DNA of 64,000 nt from Perkinsus chesapeaki (GCA_013115145.1 JAAPAO010000062.1:1-64000), one strand, 5' to 3'. Shown: positions 1 through 11,805, counted from the stretch's first letter. The notes: generated by a model from the sequence alone, not told the origin. Numbers and translations are program-made.

Positions 1-253
1 GTGTGCGTGCGGTACTCCCTTAATCTCTGGAGATTTCACAGCCGCTACATTCGCAAGCTCAATCCGCTTATCACAAGTCCCCCGAGTGCATGAAGTTCGG
101 GAAAATATCCCTCTGTGGAATCCCATGTTCTTCTAAAACAGTATCTTCCTCAACTACATAGAATTCAGGACTGTCTTTCAGGACTGTCCACAGGAAGCGT
201 ACTGCCAGAGCTTCGAGGGATCAGATCTCAGTATGTGTATGTACAAGCAGTGA
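1..253 (+). CDS. 3' part of a small cysteine-rich protein gene (copy 1, possibly decayed)
   Basis: The two last exons are homologous to the better copy at 1723-2173. One exon reads PECMKFGKISLCGIPCSS and ends at 140; a 41-nt intron (141-181, GT..TTTCAG) follows; the last exon (182-253) reads from DCPQEAYC to MCMYKQ and a TGA. Compared with copy 2 the upstream sequence has lost cysteines and meets a stop in frame within the first 20 bases, so either another intron or decay is present. The 5' end lies outside the window. The cysteine pattern suggests a disulfide-rich secreted protein, but no signal peptide is visible here and the family is not one I recognise. Confidence 0.45.
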
Positions 254-1722
254 TGGATCGCCGTGAGTTCCAGTCAGCTTACATTATATTCGTGAGCAGG
301 AACCCAGCTGCTGGATCCCACCAGCCTTCTAGCAAGAAGTTCTTGCCAAGAACTAGCTTCGAGCTAGTAACTTATGCGACTCGCTTGGGCTCAGCTCTAG
401 AAAGTACCTCTTGCGTTGTCTCAAGTGTCAATCTCTTACACAGCGTGAATCTAGATGATCTACAGTACCGCTTTGGCTTTTGGAGTTTTCTCTGGACAGC
501 TGCACAGCCTCTGTTGCCTGGCTCGTTGGAAGATCGGGGTATGTGAGTTTATGAATGAACGAAAGAGGGGTTTCTGAAGCTTTAATGACTTCAAGGACGC
601 CCTTCTTGACTCATAGATACGGCGACACACAAATTCAGGATAAGTTATGATATGAAGTGTCCGGTAACCTCCTTGTTTAGAGAATAAAAACATAGCTCGG
701 GTCCCAAGTCTTGGGAGCTTCACTTTTGCCTGAAAATCATCGCCGATGATTCATCGGGCTATCTGCTCCAATTTCAGTAACTTCAGCACTACACCTCTTG
801 TCCACGCCCTGCTTGAGCCTCTATCTCTTTGAACACCATTCTTTCCTGTAACATTTCCGATCAGTTCGCTTTCTTCGTTTTTCGAGTTTCCGCACTAAGA
901 TGCGGTGATACTCAATCTGTAGACGTCCGGAATGTGAACAGTCTAACGACAAAGCTTTAACTAAGCTTCTACTTGCATCCTTGAAGATAAGCCGATATCT
1001 GGATATGTACCTACATCATGCAAACGGAAGGTGATTCCTGGCTTACTTAATTTCCGGCGACTCGATGTGAATGCGTGGCACATCGCGGGCTGTACGGAAT
1101 GACCTGCTGGTGTAACCTTTGCTCAACTCCGGAATACTCCAATAAGGCCAGGGTCACAGACCACAGCAACCGTCCTACATGGTCGAGAAGAGAGTCTCAA
1201 TGCACCACTCCTTGCTTGTTTTTGATGATTCGATGTTTGAAAATGCGCACGTACTAAGTCACGCGACACATCGCTGATGTGTGACATATCAGCTTTGTTA
1301 CGCAGGATCTAGCGAGGGTCGAAAGCCAAAATCCTCCCGGCGGGTGTTCGCTCTCACTCGTAATGGCGAACACAACCTGTGAGCTCCCGTCCTTCTGCCT
1401 TATCTTCGAGCCTAAAGCCATTATTCGGCACGAAGGCCTAAGAGAGCATTGCGGTGGTTACCTCCAGAGATTATGTGCTCGCCCAAACAACTCATTCTAG
1501 CCGTAACTTTCAGCTGGACAGTTTCAGGACTACACTTGCAAAGTCGTTCAGGAGGAAACATGTAGGCTCACAAATAACGGACCTTTGGCTCTCTGGATAA
1601 CATGAGGGCCTTCGAAAGGAGACTTTTCAGTTACCTCTTCGATAGGAAACCTCTGGTTAGTAGAGGTACGGCCCGGGGTCGCATGGCTCAATCGACTTGA
1701 CGCTGTATGTTCTCATACTCAG
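254..1722. other. no confident gene; probable 5' exons and promoter of the next Cys-rich gene
   Basis: I see no reading frame with a recognisable domain. The first exon or exons of the 1723-2173 gene, including any signal peptide, should lie near the right end, but I could not fix them. Confidence 0.4.
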
Positions 1723-2173
1723 GCGAATGCTACGAAGATCCGATTGGTAAATGCGTGCCAAGCGGGGTGTATGTCACCGGTTGCTGGTGCAAGCCTGGTA
1801 GTGCCCCGCTGCCGTATTATGTAAGGCAGCATTGTTCTCACTGTCCTCTATCCTAGAAGATGAGATGAACCCTGGCCTTCTTTAGAATGGCACCGAACTT
1901 ATTGCAGTGGTGTGCTCGATGGGCTGCTATGGCAATAAGGCCTGTCCTCCCTATCCTCACAATCCTCCCGAATGCATGTCGTTCGGAGAATTGTCAGTTT
2001 GCGGCATTCCCTGCTCTTCTGAAGCGGTAAGCGAGTCACATTTGGAACTGGCAGAGCTCAGCTCGTCTACAGTCTAGATTGCGCGTACTGTACCCTTTCA
2101 GGACTGTCCGGACGAAGGTTACTGCGCAGACTTCGGCGAATATGGTACGCGTATGTGTATGTATAAGGTGTGA
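1723..2173 (+). CDS. small cysteine-rich protein (copy 2)
   Basis: Three exons join in frame: 1723-1820 (reads ECYEDPIGKCVPSG then CWCKPG), 1886-2026 (47 codons with Cys at positions 10, 14, 20, 30, 39 and 43) and 2102-2173 (DCPDEGYC to MCMYKV, TGA). Introns of 65 and 75 nt have GT..AG ends. The product carries at least twelve cysteines in about 100 residues, as in small disulfide-stabilised extracellular proteins. The start and signal peptide must be on an upstream exon I could not place. A diverged copy of the last two exons lies 1.9 kb upstream in the same orientation, so this is a tandem family. No enzymatic function is suggested. Confidence 0.55.
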
Positions 2174-3048
2174 AGTAGCGCAACAGTAGCTGGGCCAATC
2201 AATTTAAGAAGACGAAGATCTGTACGCAGTTTATATGTATTTGCTTACCAAGTATGATGAATACTCGGTAGTTGTTATGTTTTACGGTTCAAGATATTCG
2301 TTCTATGTCTTTTAAAGTATCATATGAGAAATGTTAACTCTATCCCACTTCAGAATGTGTGTCTTTCTTGATCTCTCCTGTCTCATGCGAGTCTTGTTGC
2401 TGGTAAGTCTGCAAATAACACGCCTGCTCAAGAGCTGGTGAGCACGGTGAACGACAGCTTACAACAAGGTTGTTGTCGGTGAGGGCATGTCCTTTGAGAA
2501 TATAGAACTATACAAACATGGTTAGTGGTTCCGCGACCACTGTTTCCACTCGATAAGCCCTCAAGCTGGAGGCTACAGTCTCAGTTCGTCTAGACCGGTG
2601 TAGCCTAGCAGAACTTTCGGCTCTGAGGCGCAGAGCATGGAGATCTGGCACTAGTAGTGCCGCACTACTGTATACGCTGTATTCTATACCACAACCAAGC
2701 AATACGGAATTACGAAACTAAAACAGTCCTATGTGCTGCTGGGAACGGTATCCCAGACCCGCGAAATAAATCTGCAGCCCCACTGTTCTATAACGCTCGT
2801 TCATTTTGGAATACAAACCTTCACCTGAGTTTCAGAATCTAAAGATTTTAGATATCCCCTCCCACCGAGGGAGAATCAGTAGTAAGGTTTCCCAGCTGTT
2901 GCTAATTAACTAAGCAAGCCTCTTTCACTGGCCCTGGATGTGAACTAAAAAGGACTAAAAAGGCTCCCATCGAGCAGACAAATTGACTGGTAGTTACGTA
3001 GCTAAACTGTCCATAAGGGGCCTTGTTTTTATAAATAATTTAGTGCAG
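2174..3048. other. intergenic, nothing recognised
   Basis: Only short open frames without domains or splice-consistent neighbours. It separates two convergent genes, the Cys-rich gene on + and the subtilase on -. Confidence 0.4.
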
Positions 3049-3993
3049 TTACCGAATGACCCTCCTCACTGCGCTCAGGGCATTCAAGCGTCCAAAGAGC
3101 ATGGGAAGTTTATTTTTTACGACTCCAGGAGTACTGGTTTGCTTGATGATGGACTTGATTTCTTGCACAGTTAAATGCTTGGGTGATACACTTTTCATAA
3201 GAGCCACCACACCAGCTACGATGGCAGCCGCGCCAGATGTGCCCGAGGCGCTACCGTACTCGTCGTAAATCATTGTAGTGTAAACATCTCCCGGAGCTGC
3301 GACGTCAACAAAGAAAGCATAACTGCTCAAAGGGTGTAGATTCATCGAGTCTTCACTAGTGGCAGCGACACAAATGACCCCCGGCATTGTTTTAGCATAC
3401 ATGCAAGGATACAGTTCCTTCCCGGGCTTGGTGATGTCCCAGCCGTCATTACCCGAAGGACAGACTAAGGGGATGTCCGCCTTGGATGCTCTTTCAATCG
3501 CAGCGATGACATCGTCGGTGAATGGGACGGCTTCTCGACCTGCCGCGAGGAGAATCACATCAGCTTTAGCGTACACCGCATGGTCGATAGAAGCAGCGAT
3601 GTCTTCATCGAGCTCCTCAGGACCGTCATAGATTGGCATCAACTTGACATAATCAGTAATTCCTGCCACACCTACTCGATTATTTATAACTGCCCCTGCA
3701 ACACCGGCTACTGCTGTTCCATGACCAAGTCTGTCATGAGTGTCGTTGTTTTTGTCAATAACGTTGTAACCACGGACAGCATTAGCCCTCAGATCCAGGT
3801 GGGAAGATTGCATTCCAGAATCTATGATGGCGATAGTCTTATACTTTCTTGGCATACCCTCAACATACTTCCACGCGTCCGGTACTCTAATCGCCTCAAA
3901 GTACCTCTTCTGTTTCGAAGGATAATACTCGTCGTTGGGAAAGGCCGCGTGCAAGTAACCGATAGCCGATAACAGGATGAGAGTTGAGGACAT
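3049..3993 (-). CDS. secreted subtilisin-like serine protease (S8 family)
   Basis: A single-exon frame of 314 residues with the full subtilase catalytic set: Asp58 in IAIIDSGM, His91 in GHGTAVAG, oxyanion Asn182 in SGNDG and nucleophile Ser253 in GTSGAAA. Residues 1-17 form a hydrophobic signal peptide. The next 25 residues (NDEYYPSKQKRYFEAI..PDAW) match the usual start of a mature subtilase domain, so an I9-type propeptide is missing or sits on an upstream exon. The chain stops shortly after the catalytic Ser region, with no C-terminal extension. Subtilases are secreted by Perkinsus and other alveolate parasites and degrade or process proteins outside the cell. The catalytic assignment is secure; secretion is inferred from the leader. 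Confidence 0.88.
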   Translation of the reverse strand: MSSTLILLSAIGYLHAAFPNDEYYPSKQKRYFEAIRVPDAWKYVEGMPRKYKTIAIIDSGMQSSHLDLRANAVRGYNVIDKNNDTHDRLGHGTAVAGVAGAVINNRVGVAGITDYVKLMPIYDGPEELDEDIAASIDHAVYAKADVILLAAGREAVPFTDDVIAAIERASKADIPLVCPSGNDGWDITKPGKELYPCMYAKTMPGVICVAATSEDSMNLHPLSSYAFFVDVAAPGDVYTTMIYDEYGSASGTSGAAAIVAGVVALMKSVSPKHLTVQEIKSIIKQTSTPGVVKNKLPMLFGRLNALSAVRRVIR

Positions 3994-4795
3994 GAAGTCT
4001 TTGCGGGTGAGACAAGAAAGCGCTATGATGAGAAACGCAGTGAGCTGGACGAAGCTTTGCTCATCGAAGTTTCATGGTTGTCATTTGGTGAACTGAGGGA
4101 CGCCGGCTGAGTGACTCAGCACAAGTAAGCGCACAACGTAGGGATGCCTTCTATACTAAGTATAACAAGACAGTAATCAATGAGGAGCCGGAACACGAGG
4201 CAGCGGTCCTTTCTCATTGTGAGTAGTTTTTGAGAGCATGCAGATGTGAGTGGTTAGGATTGAAGCACTGCCACTGTAACTCTACCTGCTAGAGTCACAT
4301 TTGTGCTACTGCTCCCCGATTTTCAGGCCCGCTCCACTGTATCTCACTAGCTCCTAGTTTCAGTAGAGCTACAAACTGAAAACTGAGTACGTAAAACTGT
4401 TCTACGTACCCAATTGGAAAGGTCCTTATTAACGACCCAGGTTCGAACTTCGAACTTCGAATCCCGGCCCCGAGTGACCGAAGTTGGCTGGCCGAAGTGA
4501 GAGGGACGAAGCGGTAGTGGATGAAACTTTCATCATGCAAGAGCAATGGGTGAAAAAAGAATTGATCAACTGGCCACTAGACGTAATTATACTGGTTCAG
4601 ATGGTTTACCCCGAGCAACGTACCTAGTTTTCAGTTCGTCTCGGCGTGCTGAGGATACAATCTACCGAGTACATCAAGAAGCTTTTCTTTGTGCCGACCC
4701 TCTACGGTTCCGTGTCACCCTACGAGGCGCACTCGTCACTCCTCCAGCTTAATGAAATCGCGTGCGTTATTACTGCAAGTCTGCTTCGGCATTGC
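3994..4795. other. subtilase 5' region, nothing else recognised
   Basis: Holds the upstream region of the reverse-strand subtilase. A propeptide exon could be here but I could not join one in frame. A short direct repeat (ttcgaac twice) occurs near 4441. Confidence 0.35.
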
Positions 4796-4995
4796 CGACT
4801 GTACTCGAACAGGATCACTTATGTAGTGATTTCCTTTCGTTCACAAAAGTACTCTTGACAAAACCCTAAACCGTGATGAGGAGTTGTATACCTTTCCACC
4901 CTAATGGAGGTTTAGTCAATACAATAATGTATTCGACTTCGATGAACCATTTACTCTTTTAAGAGTTATTGGCTGTGGGTATTGCTGAGAGGTTT
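4796..4995 (+). repeat. dispersed repeat, copy A (truncated)
   Basis: About 200 bp, starting CGACTGTACTCGAACAGG and ending near GGTATTGCTGAG, is almost identical to 19872-20071 and to the reverse complement of part of 25918-26254. The other copies extend further on both sides, so this copy is shortened at both ends. No long terminal repeat, terminal inverted repeat or transposase frame was recognised; it could be a non-autonomous element or a solo terminal repeat. Confidence 0.75.
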
Positions 4996-5429
4996 ACCTT
5001 TGCAACTAGTTTAGACTGCTAAGACAAGTTGGTGTTCTGAAGGTAACAGTCTTATCGACATGTAGGGTCGTTTGAGCCTCTGCTTATATCAGCCAAGTTC
5101 CGTCGTGGAAGAATGCGTTTCTGATGCGCGTTTACAATGCGCACCGAAACTTTGCAACATCCTAAAAAATCCATTTGCTAAAGTTTTGTTGCGCAGTGGA
5201 TATAGTTCACTGGGAGCATCGATACTGTGAATCTTCTAGTTATTCTATACTCGTTTCATTATTTCGTCACCGTGTCCAGATGGATTCGTGTTCGAAGCCC
5301 CTTCAACATGGATGTTAACAAAACACGTCTGAATAGTATAAAGACCAGCGGGACATGATAGCATGCTATTGGGTGATCACACTGGCATCCTTCCAATCCA
5401 ATAATCTATAGATGTCCCCGTTACTCTGG
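4996..5429. other. intergenic, nothing recognised
   Basis: No coding or RNA feature seen. Confidence 0.4.
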
Positions 5430-6760
5430 AATATATCAGCAACGTGAGGTACTTTATCATACCTGAGAGTAATGCAGCAGCATTCAACAGTGAACTGCAA
5501 CTTTACCCTCTAGCAAGTCCAACAAGAACGGCAGCATTGCCTTGTCGTCCGTGGTCACCTGCTTTGCTGGCAAGATTATAATACTTCTCTAGTAATGATG
5601 TTGCTCTTCTCTAACACGGGGGATAGTATCAACAAAGTGTTCTGACACGATTACATCCTCTTCATTGAAGAGCAGCACCGACAGATCTAGACAGGCATCA
5701 GCGGCCAAGGTGATCTCGCCTGCCTTCTCCGCGACAACTTCGAGGTGCTCTAACTCGACAATAGCGGCATCTCTGAAGGTAATGCTTCAACCGGAGAGAT
5801 GTAGCCTTATTCACACACCTGTCTCCGAGTTTCTGGTATATCTTACCAAGCTCCGCTCGAGCTGCTGCCTCATTTTTGAGATGCCCTAAATGTTGAGAAA
5901 TATCTAGATATCGTCGTTGAAGTGGTAGAGCCTCTTCGAACATGCCGGCTTCCACCCTACATAACAGTTGGCTAGCAAAGCCCCTTGTTCTTTATACTAC
6001 ATAGAAACCCCCAGTTTATAACTGGCCGCTCCTTCAACCGCTTCATCGCAGCTTAATTTACCACATTCGAGAGCTCGCTGATAACATCCCATCGGAGACC
6101 ATTCTCTTCCCGCGACGACCAACTCCTCTGAATGACCCATAAAGGCCAGTGCGTGCCTTTCAACGCCCCACCTGACGACTGCTCGATCTCCTCTGACGGA
6201 TTGCCAAGAAAGAAATCATCATCACCAGCCAAACGCCTAGAAAGAGGGCTGTGGCAGATGAGGAAAGAGAATTGAATACTCACAGGTACAACGTGGCGAG
6301 ATCTGCTGCTATTTTGTAGCTTATAGGGGCAACACTTGCAGCATCCTGCTGGGGCCCACTAGCCAAGTCGAGAGCATGCTCCAAAACGACGATTGCTCCC
6401 ATTAAGTCTTGTAGCTCAGCCTTTATAGATCCTATTCGAAGCTTGCCTTTACGGGCAGAAGGGCCAGACAGGATACTACCTAGCTTATAAAAGGCTTCCG
6501 AAGCAACTGATGCATCACACTCCGAGTCGACCAAGTTCGCCGAACGATTGCAAAAATACAATGCTGCTGGGAGATCGCCTTCCTCGTGAAGATAACTGCA
6601 ACGCAGATGTGAACTGGCGGTGGGTGACGAGCGTTACTCGGCAAGGCTGGAGTACTGTCTTAGGGCCTCTAGACGTTGACCGCCCAAAAGATGCTCTTCA
6701 GCTTTGGATAAGCCGGAGCTTAGATAGGAGAGATTAACAGAGGTAGAAGAGCTCACACTG
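5430..6760 (-). pseudogene. decayed TPR-repeat protein gene (TTC29-like)
   Basis: Reverse-strand pieces read as tandem tetratricopeptide helices, for example EEHLLGGQRLEALRQYSSL, YLHEEGDLPAALYFCNRSA, CYQRALECGKLSCDEAVEG, MFEEALPLQRRYLDISQHL and RAELGKIYQKLGD. Two proper short introns remain (about 46 nt near 5780-5825 and 44 nt near 5465-5510). Between them the frame is broken: an in-frame TAA near 6645, a frame change near 6165, and an in-frame TAG plus a +1 shift near 5980-6000 cannot be explained by introns with GT-AG ends. The repeat layout recalls TTC29, an axonemal TPR protein, but that is a guess from repeat style. Sequencing error is a less likely alternative, because most neighbouring genes read cleanly. 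Confidence 0.5.
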
Positions 6761-7836
6761 ACAAGGTGAAATGTTGCCAATCCGTAGACAAAATACCTCA
6801 TTTTCGAGTTCTCATCTCTTTGCGTGAAATAGGTGAAGTCGATGAACGATCTATGAAAGGATAGGGCTATGCAGTAAAAGAAGGGCTACTGCGGGTATCC
6901 TCCAAGGAGCAGCTCCAGAGAGATATCTTCGCTCGATGCGTGACCTTTGCTCGTTAACTCGACACTGGTATTGGAAGAGTTCTCGGCCTGAATATCCAAG
7001 GTCAACTGAGTAAGATACAATCAAGCTCAACATAATGCCAGCTTTGGAGGACGTCCTCACCACATCCATCTGATGACCAGCCAGTTTTCCATTATCAGAT
7101 TTCTCCTCGATTCGTTCGCCTTCTTCCGTCATAAGAATGAACCACTCAGCTGTACGAGTATGCAACGAAGTTGCGCAGTTTGTTGCGCGCGGCAAAATGA
7201 TCTATAGATTATTAGCCGTAACACAAAGCTATCCGAATGAAGCTGTCTCCATGGGATCTCAATCACCTGCTTGGCCACGTCGATGGTCGAATACTCGGCT
7301 TAGGACTTCTCCGGGGCTACTTGGTAGGGGCACGAGGCTCCTTGTATGACTTGCATTGTGTTCGAGTTCCTTGTTAATTCAGTAACTTCCCCTAGTCAGT
7401 CTTTCAGGTTCGTTTAATAGTATATTTACCCCTTTATTCTACTACTGCTTTATTATGCTGTCTCTCGCCTTGAGCAGTTTTCAAATCATTATTTATTCTG
7501 CACAATTCGGTGTAGAGGATTATTTGCCTTTATTTTCTCATAGACTTCGAATTTAGAATCCCTTTCGAGCTGCCTATATAAAGCCAACACACAGCTGTCC
7601 TTTGGATAGTCTTAAGGCTATAACGTTCCAATCCTGTTAACGTTCATCTCGCGAAGGCTCTGCCAAAAGAAATCAGTAGTGCGGCAAAATCGATTAGTTG
7701 GGCGCGCGCGTCATGATTTGTGCAGTTTTTCCTGCATTTTATGCGAATGTTGAAGATCTCTTCGCAGAGGTTAAATTGAATTGAAGTGGAGCAACAGTTG
7801 CTCGGCCATTCACCAGGCGAGTCTTTTATCAAAAGT
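6761..7836. other. intergenic; possible 5' remnants of the TPR gene
   Basis: A reverse-strand frame at 6851-7195 may hold remnants of the TPR gene's first exons, but frame breaks prevent a model. The right part should contain the promoter and 5' leader of the RNA-binding protein gene starting at 7837. Confidence 0.35.
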
Positions 7837-10800
7837 ATGAGTAGTGCTACACCGGGACAGCAACAACAACATCTAGGATCGGACGGAAGTGATTCTCATC
7901 TTTCTGCTGGGGAGGGAGGAGCTCCTAGCTCCAGAAGTGATGCACAGGACCGACTTGCGAGTTCTGGTAATTCTGGTTTGGATTCATTTTGGGGCGTAAT
8001 GATGCTTGCGTAGTCGACTCAGTTTTATGTGAGAAACTGTTTTGAGCGCCTTTAAAAAGTAGAAGTTTGCCGCGTCACGCTTTAGGATGCGCTGATGGCC
8101 ACACGAGGAAACGGTTCCTCCTGGGGCTCTATGCGAAATAAACAACTTTTATATGGTTCAAATGGGAACTTCTGGGCTTACTAATCGCTGGAGTGAATCT
8201 GGTAACGATTTTCTAGGTGGGGGTTCAGGAGGCGCCCAACCGTCCGGAGGGCCAAGACGCCGAGCGGAGCTTCCGGAGACGATAAGGACCTTTCTCGACC
8301 GACCGGATGAGGTTGCTAGAGATGATGTTAGGTAGTCTGGTGGGGTTATGGATGAGATTTGGGAGAATTTTGGTACTATTTAGGACGATAATAAATAATT
8401 TCGAGAAGACCCAATTGGTAGAGCTACTGGCGCATGCTTCCACGATAAGCAGGGAAGTTCGAGATGCCCTAAGGGCAGTTGTTGGAAGCAATGCGACCTT
8501 CAGGAGGCTGCTTGTGAGAAATATAAGGTTATATCGGGCAGATATTAGCTGGAGTGGTAGCAAGGGTGTTCTTTGTCAGTTTTCAAAGCTCCAGCGATAC
8601 CGTTAAAAACGCTCTAGGAAAATTTGGGATGATCGAGGAGGTGAGAATCTCAATCGACTCTTTAGCACGGAACTCCTTATGGTGGTTTAGGGAACTGTCG
8701 TATACGATCGGCACACAGGGCGAAGTAAGGGCTTTGCATTTGTTACATTTGAAAGAGTTGAAAGTGCATGTGAAGCAGTGAGCTGCTCCAACCAAGGAAA
8801 AGTAGTAGGAAGAGGATCGGTCAGAGGGTGTATAAGTTTCTAGATTTATCTTGATGGCCGACAATTGATTCTCAAGTTCGCGGCGGACAAGATTGATCAT
8901 GATCAGCAAATGGGAGTTGTGCAAGGTAAGTTTTTCATTGTTAGCGGAGCGAAGCATTTTTGCGTTTTAGCACTTCCGAGCGCTGGTGAGAGAGAAAGAT
9001 CCGTTGATGTAATAGGCGGGATAGGGAAGGGTGGCTATGAAGGATGGCTGTTAGGTGTCCGCAGCCTCTTCTGGCGGTGGCGGCGGTGGAACAGCAGGTG
9101 CTGCTGCTGCGGGAGGAGGAGGTCTATCCGCCTCTGAAGGAGGCGGTGGGAATAAGGGAACCTACTCTAATCAGAGTATGCGTAAATTGTTCGTTTATAA
9201 TCTAGCACCGTACACTACGTCAGAGACATTAAGAGTAATAAGTTGGTGGTGATGATGGTTATTATTATTGTCTGTACTATAGGAAGTATTTGGTAAATAT
9301 GGTCCGATGGATGAGTGCATAGTTGTGTACGATTCTGCCGGTAAAAGCAAACGTTATGCGTTTGTCACGTACAGTAATGTAGAAGATGCTTGGGCTTGCT
9401 TGGAAGTAGTAGTAGTCGTATTATATATTAATAAGGTATCGGACTTTATATGTAGGAACCTCATAAGACAGTTGATGGTCGAATGACATTCACTCATTTG
9501 GCGTCGGAGGGGAGCAGTAATAGCGCTGCATCTGGAGGAGCAGGAGGAGGAGGTGGTGAGGGTTTATTTAAATGTATGGTGTGGGATTCGAACCGGAGTG
9601 GTTTTAGGTGGAGAGTATGGTAGTCGTAGATCTCGCAGCAATTTTGCGGGGACGTCGAGGCCGCCTAGAGGGCATTCGCCGCCGGGTAGGAGCAGTGGTA
9701 TGCCGCGGAGTGGATCTATGGGAGGTGGCGACAGAACGCCTGTAGGGAAAGGCTTCAGGAAAGGGTAAGTAAAGATGGGCTAATGGTATGATTCACGGCT
9801 CTCATCCCAGAGGCGGTGGTTCGATCCTTGGTATATTCTTTTGTCAGATATCCAGGTGGCCCGCCACCGCAGGTTGCATCGCACGCAGGCTCGATGCGAG
9901 CACCTCAACAACAACAGCAACATGAAGCTTCCATGATGGTAAGTTGCGGACCGTCTATGGAGGTGGTATCTGTAATTCAGGATTTACCCATTCAGCGAGG
10001 AGAAAGGTCACCAATGTCACCACAACGACATCATCATCTTCATCAAATGGATAAGCAACAACAACAACAGCAGCAAGTGAGTGTTTATTATTGTTAGACT
10101 GCTGGGGCGGCGGCGGCGCAAAATATATAAATTCGAAAAGTCCTTTTTCACGCGGCAGCTCGTCATCGTCAGACCACCGCCATAACGACCCCACTAGGAG
10201 GAAGCGGAGTCGGTAGTGGAAACCCACTTCAACAACAACAACCGCCGGCATGGTCACCTGGCCCTGTCGGCAGTAGTAGCAGCAGCGGTCGTGGTCATCA
10301 TCAAGGAGCTATTCCACCCTATCCTTCTGAATATTACTATTCTGGTGGCTCTCCGGGGCCATGGGGTCCAATATTTTGAACACAGCAGCAGCAGCGGCAA
10401 CGTTGTTGTTAATGATCGTGTCATTTCTGTTTATTACGATTTGCTTACGTAAACTATCGTTTGCCCAACATCCCGCATATGATGATAGTACCATCAACAT
10501 CACACACTTCGTCAGTAGCACCACCTCTACCCTTTCGGTTGTAGATAAGTGTGCTGACTACCCTGCTGCTTGGTAATTGTTATCGTTGTTGGTGATGATG
10601 ATGTCTCATTGCTATAATTACATTACCATTATTATCCCTCTTCCTTCTCCTCCTCCTCGTCGTCTCTCCCAATCACCACCGTATAGTAAGAGTGGTGTCG
10701 ACTAGTTGTGGTGGATATAGCTTGCTGTCTGATTGTTATTATTATTATTATGGAGATGGTGGTTGTGGCGTAGGCGGCGGCCAACATCAACATCATCATC

Positions 10801-11805
10801 ATCCACTGCGGATGCTCGCATTCTCGTTTGTTGTTGTTGTTATCATCATTATCACCGCTGCCGTCGTCGTCGTTGTTGCTGTAATTGTCTTCTCATCCTT
10901 CACGATAATACTTATTGTTTATCTCGGAAGGCGATCACCGAAGGCAACGGTGGTGTTGATGATGATTGTCATCATCATCATCATCATCATCATCATAATC
11001 GTTATTGTATTTGCTTTTCATACCGTACAATAGTAGAAACCTGACGATACTTATGATGCTTATGATGTTGATGATGGTTATATTATGTGGTCTATTACGA
11101 TGATAACGTTAATGTTAAATCTTTTGCAAGATTATGAGTAGTTGTCAGGCGAAGAAAGAGCAACAGTTAATCTCAGTTGTTTGGTTATCTAGTGGGGTGG
11201 GGATCAGACACAAAATGGCACACGCGTATAAAAATAATACCGTCACCTGGGTTCGAACCCACGACCACCATCATCATCTGTTCTTGTGACCTCAGGAAGG
11301 TGGTGGCCCACGCGGCGGCGGCGGCTGTCCTGCTCCTGTATCGACTAATAGTATCAACCAATGGAGCCTCTCATCTGGCGTCGACACCCCTTCCACTAAT
11401 TTCTCCCCAACCCCCCCAAACCAAGATGGGAGCGCTGGTGGGATGATGATGAGTTCACCGTGGGGATTCACTAGGCCGGAATACACCACACGAGGGCAGC
11501 AGCCGGAAGGTGAGCAATAGCTGTATTCTGTTTGTAAAACGCTCATCCACTTCAGCTATAGGAAGCGGCATGTCGATGATTTCGGTTACATCTCCTCATG
11601 GAAGATACCAAGAAGGTTCACGATCGGTTATGGTAGGCCTTGTAGCTGAGCGCAGACATTCACCTGCTCTCAGAGCCCTTTCCCACCTGTGATGTCTCCT
11701 GGTCCGGTGGGCACACTGCCATCAGCCGCACCCCCTCAACAGCAGCAGCAGGGTAGATATTTCAGCGATGCTCCGAATGCCTGGGGTCCGAGGCCCAATT
11801 TCTGA
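7837..11805 (+). CDS. two-RRM RNA-binding protein, UBA2/hnRNP-like, with Gln/Gly-rich tail
   Basis: Many short exons can be joined. After a Ser/Gln-rich start (MSSATPGQQQQ) comes a helical motif (FEKTQLVELLAHASTISREV) like the one preceding the RRMs of plant UBP1-associated protein 2. RRM1 has RNP2 VFFVSF and RNP1 KGFAFVTF and ends LDGRQLILKFAADK; RRM2 (from about 9180) has RNP2 LFVYNL and RNP1 KRYAFVTY. Gly/Ser and His/Gln low-complexity exons follow to a final exon ending NAWGPRPNF, TGA at 11803-11805. Clear introns include 8332-8382, 8528-8564 and those inside each RRM. An earlier stop at 10377-10379 (ending GPWGPIF) would give a shorter form. Proteins of this kind bind RNA in nucleus or stress granules. 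The exact exon boundaries near 8900-9070 and 10370-11300 are uncertain, and no transcript supports the model. Confidence 0.75.
10380..11270. repeat. triplet-repeat-rich intron of the RRM gene
   Basis: The stretch is dense in imperfect (CAG)n, (TTA)n, (TGTTGT)n, (GAT)n and (CAT)n tracts, for instance a run of CAT/ATC triplets at 10970-10996. Frames through it give only poly-Val, poly-Ile or poly-His strings, so it is read as one long intron, or as the 3' UTR if the stop at 10377 is used. Confidence 0.6.

Noticed and set aside
9589-9605. GTGGGATTCGAACCGGAGTG looked like a reverse-complement tRNA T-arm
   Set aside because: No cloverleaf can be formed around it, and it lies within a short intron of the RRM gene. 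The similar GGGTTCGAACCC near 11250 fails for the same reason.
10692-11044. Open frames rich in Val/Ile or His through the triplet repeats
   Set aside because: They are translations of microsatellite DNA in several frames at once, with no splice or start context; the region is treated as intron or 3' UTR.
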